A stretch of DNA of 64,000 nucleotides from JADGRB01 sp963835825 (GTDB lineage: Bacteria; Myxococcota_A; Polyangia; Fen-1088): contig CAWIGZ010000001.1 of assembly GCA_963835825.1 (NCBI GenBank), forward strand, positions 2,232,001 to 2,296,000, in the 5' to 3' direction. The first letter of the stretch is position 1; each line of letters starts with the position of its first letter. Positions 61,981 through 64,000 of the stretch are shown one piece after another. Both the position numbers and the translations under genes were made by a program. The notes under the pieces were generated by a model. It ran no database searches. It was not told where the DNA came from and saw only the letters and a program-made list of their open reading frames with translations.

Positions 61981-63822
61981 ATGGTCTTTCGCCGTCCCCC
62001 CGAAGGTCCTTCCGACACGACCGCCCCGCTGTTCTTGCTGACGACCTGGCTGGCCCTGCTCGGCGGAGCCGGGTTCGCGGTCGCCGGTTGCGGTTCGTCG
62101 AGCTCGCAACTCTCTAATCCCGGCGACGGCGGGTCCGGCGGAAACAGCGCCACCGGAGGTGCCGGCACGGGCGGCGCCGGCGCGGCGGGCGGCGCCGGCG
62201 CGGGTGGCAGCAACCCACAGACGGGCGGCGCCGGCGGCGCGGTGGGCGGCGCCGGCGGGGCCGCCGGCTCCGGCGGCGGTGGCGCAGTCGGTGCCGGCGG
62301 CGGAGGGGCGACCGGGACGGGCGGACATGGCGGCGCCGCGGGCACGTCCGGACGGGGAGGCGCCGGCGGCGGCAGCGGCGGGTCCAACGTGCGGGACGCC
62401 GGCACCGGCGACAGCGGCAACCCGGACGGATCCACGACCGCCAGCAACCCGCCGCCCGCGCTGACGGGCACGACGGTGAGCGGAACGGTGAAGGTCACCC
62501 GCGGGACCGTCAAAGGGCACCTGGCGGCGGGGTTTGCCGGCTTCAGCTTCGAAAAGTCGCACATGACCGACGGCTTCTTCGTGCCGTCCCACGCAGCGCT
62601 GGTCGCGATGTTCAAGCTGCTGGGCCCCGGCGTGGTCCGCATCGGTGCCGACGACGTCAACACGTCGGTCTGGGTGCCAGGCGCCACCTTCGTCGCGCCG
62701 GGCACCACCTCCACCAACGTCGGCACCGCCGAGGTGGACGCGCTGGCCCAGTTTCTGACCGCCACCAACTGGAAGGCGATCTACGCCGTGAACATGCGCG
62801 GCAACTCGACGCCCCAGACGGCCGTGACCGAGCTGCAATACGTCGTCCCCAAGCTGGGGACCAGCCTGCAGGGGGTCGAGATCGGCAACGAGCTGAACCT
62901 CTACAACGTCTCCAACATCGAGAGCATCTGGCATTCGTACGCGCAGGCGATCCACGGCGCGTTCCCGACCACGGTCGTGGCCGGACCGGGGGTGTTCGAG
63001 GACATCAATTACGCAACGAGCTTCATCAAGGGCGAGGGGACGACCATCGACCTCGTGACGCACCACTATTACCGCGGCACCGCCGGCACCTCGACGGCCA
63101 CGCTGGCCAACCTGATGAACCTGGACTCCGCCGTGACCAGCCAGTCGCAGGCGCTGCAGTCAGCGGTCCAGAGCAGCAAGATCCCCGGTGGGTTCCGGTG
63201 GGGCGAAATGAACTCTTACTCCAGCCACGGCCAAAAAGGGGTCAGCGACGCGCTGGCGTCGGCCCTGTGGGGGATCAACTTCATGCTCACCACCGCGGGA
63301 TACGGGTCGGTGGGGGTCAACTTTCACGGTGGCGGCCAGAACATGGACGGCAACGTCTGCCCGAACGGCGTGAGCTCGTGCAACAAGCCGTTCGTCTACT
63401 CGCCCCTCATCGAGGTGGACAGCCGGGTCACCTCGGCGGCCCCGCTCTATTACGGGATGCTGCTGGTCTCGCGCATCGGGACCGGCGACATGCTGAGCAC
63501 GACGGCCAGCGCCGGCAGCGCCAACGTCAGGGCCTACACCGTCACGCCCGGCGACGGGTCGACGGTCGTCGTCGTCGTCAACGGCGAGGCCAGCACGGGC
63601 GTGAACGCCACCGTGGACATCGGCGCCGCCGTCTCCAGCGCGACGGCCGTCTACCTCCGCGGCTCGTCGCTGACCGTGACCACCGGCGTCACCTTGGGCG
63701 GCTCCCCCGTCAACCCGGACGGCACCTGGACGCCCAAGGCGCCCTACACCCTCCCCCACGCCGGCAACACCCTCACCGTCCCCATCCCGGCCGCGTCCGC
63801 CGTGCTGATCACCGCCCGCTGA
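61981..63822 (+). CDS. GH79-like glycoside hydrolase (beta-glucuronidase type) lipoprotein
   Basis: This 613-residue protein has a lipobox (LGGAGFAVAGC), a linker of about 110 residues of GGAGG/GTGG repeats, then an (alpha/beta)8 domain with FAGFSFEKSHMTDGFF and LLGPGVVRIGADDVN. The acid/base Glu304 is in VEIGNELNLY and the nucleophile Glu409 in FRWGEMNSYSSHG. A C-terminal beta-sandwich follows (NVRAYTVTPGDGSTVVVVVN). The layout fits GH79 and its relatives, which release uronic acids. It could remove glucuronate side chains from xylan or related polymers; this is inferred. Confidence 0.75.
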   Translation: MVFRRPPEGPSDTTAPLFLLTTWLALLGGAGFAVAGCGSSSSQLSNPGDGGSGGNSATGGAGTGGAGAAGGAGAGGSNPQTGGAGGAVGGAGGAAGSGGGGAVGAGGGGATGTGGHGGAAGTSGRGGAGGGSGGSNVRDAGTGDSGNPDGSTTASNPPPALTGTTVSGTVKVTRGTVKGHLAAGFAGFSFEKSHMTDGFFVPSHAALVAMFKLLGPGVVRIGADDVNTSVWVPGATFVAPGTTSTNVGTAEVDALAQFLTATNWKAIYAVNMRGNSTPQTAVTELQYVVPKLGTSLQGVEIGNELNLYNVSNIESIWHSYAQAIHGAFPTTVVAGPGVFEDINYATSFIKGEGTTIDLVTHHYYRGTAGTSTATLANLMNLDSAVTSQSQALQSAVQSSKIPGGFRWGEMNSYSSHGQKGVSDALASALWGINFMLTTAGYGSVGVNFHGGGQNMDGNVCPNGVSSCNKPFVYSPLIEVDSRVTSAAPLYYGMLLVSRIGTGDMLSTTASAGSANVRAYTVTPGDGSTVVVVVNGEASTGVNATVDIGAAVSSATAVYLRGSSLTVTTGVTLGGSPVNPDGTWTPKAPYTLPHAGNTLTVPIPAASAVLITAR

Positions 63823-63853
63823 CGAGGGGGCTGCCGCGCCCGGCCGCGGCCGC

Positions 63854-64000
63854 TCAGTCGGTGCCGGCGTCGGGGAGCGCGCCTCGGTTGGCGAGGACCT
63901 TGCCGGCCATCGACCCCATCGTCAGGCCGTAGTCGTCGCAGATCGACCCGAGCACGCCGTTGTCGCCGAACGCCTGCACCCACTGGGTGATCCGGACGGC
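63854..64000 (-). CDS. 3' end of a gene cut by the window edge
   Basis: The last 48 codons and stop of a minus-strand gene read AVRITQWVQAFGDNGVLGSI, then CDDYGLTMGSMAGKVLANRG and ALPDAGTD-stop. The text is protein-like and convergent with the GH79-like gene, 31 bases away. The WVQAF...SICDDY pattern recalls the end of von Willebrand-type surface lipoproteins, but this is only a guess. Confidence 0.55.
   Translation of the reverse strand, partial: AVRITQWVQAFGDNGVLGSICDDYGLTMGSMAGKVLANRGALPDAGTD

Noticed and set aside
1..64000. tRNA, rRNA, insertion sequence, integrase or phage gene
   Set aside because: No cloverleaf with a GTTCGA-type T-loop, no transposase or integrase motif and no terminal inverted repeats with target duplications were found by reading; a tRNAscan or HMM search could still detect a weak one.

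Overview
The window looks like a piece of a high-GC Gram-negative genome, most likely a Myxococcota (Polyangia-type) soil or biomass-associated bacterium. The pointers are very GC-rich coding DNA, many lipoproteins with long Gly/Thr/Ser linkers after the lipobox cysteine, an ECF sigma factor coupled to a one-TM TPR protein, a DUF1592/DUF1552 pair, a bactofilin, porin and outer-membrane barrel proteins, and many exported polysaccharide-active enzymes. No tRNA, rRNA, CRISPR array, insertion sequence or prophage was recognised.

Layout. 0-5.3 kb: a signal-peptide gene cut by the window edge, a PPK2 polyphosphate kinase, a GH172 (DUF2961) protein, an internally deleted glpX and an ECF sigma/TPR pair. 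5.5-8.4 kb: GH11 xylanase and GH30 glucuronoxylanase lipoproteins. 8.4-12.5 kb: a P-type ATPase and two c-type haem proteins. 12.5-21.5 kb: GNAT proteins, a GH5 endoglucanase, a metallophosphoesterase, a flavin amine oxidase, a PA14/beta-helix lipoprotein and a peroxiredoxin. 22.3-28.5 kb: a tightly packed minus-strand operon (DUF1592 lipoprotein, DUF1552 protein, cytochrome-like lipoprotein, 2OG-Fe(II) oxygenase, zinc-ribbon methyltransferase). 28.8-41 kb: a minus-strand sugar locus running from a ROK regulator through two surface lipoproteins, a porin, galM, a sugar ABC transporter and an SDR to galK. 41-58 kb: exported phosphoesterase, Tat aldo/keto reductase, DUF3494 protein, sulfotransferase, LysR regulator, several envelope proteins, a polytopic membrane protein and a zinc-protease-like lipoprotein. 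56-64 kb: a CE1-type esterase divergent from a second GH11 xylanase, a three-gene bactofilin operon, a GH79-like lipoprotein, and the 3' end of one more gene.

How it fits together. GH11 x2, GH30, GH5, CE1 esterase, GH79-like and GH172 proteins form a surface-attached plant-polysaccharide (mainly glucuronoxylan) degrading set. The sugar locus could carry released hexose from surface binding through a porin and an ABC importer to galactokinase. A conserved intergenic hairpin element sits directly after the stop codon at three convergent gene junctions.

Caution. At least seven genes are broken by single-base frameshifts, mostly one extra base, whose two sides still match one family. This looks more like sequence error than gene decay. 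The glpX deletion is different: it is in frame and removes the catalytic core.
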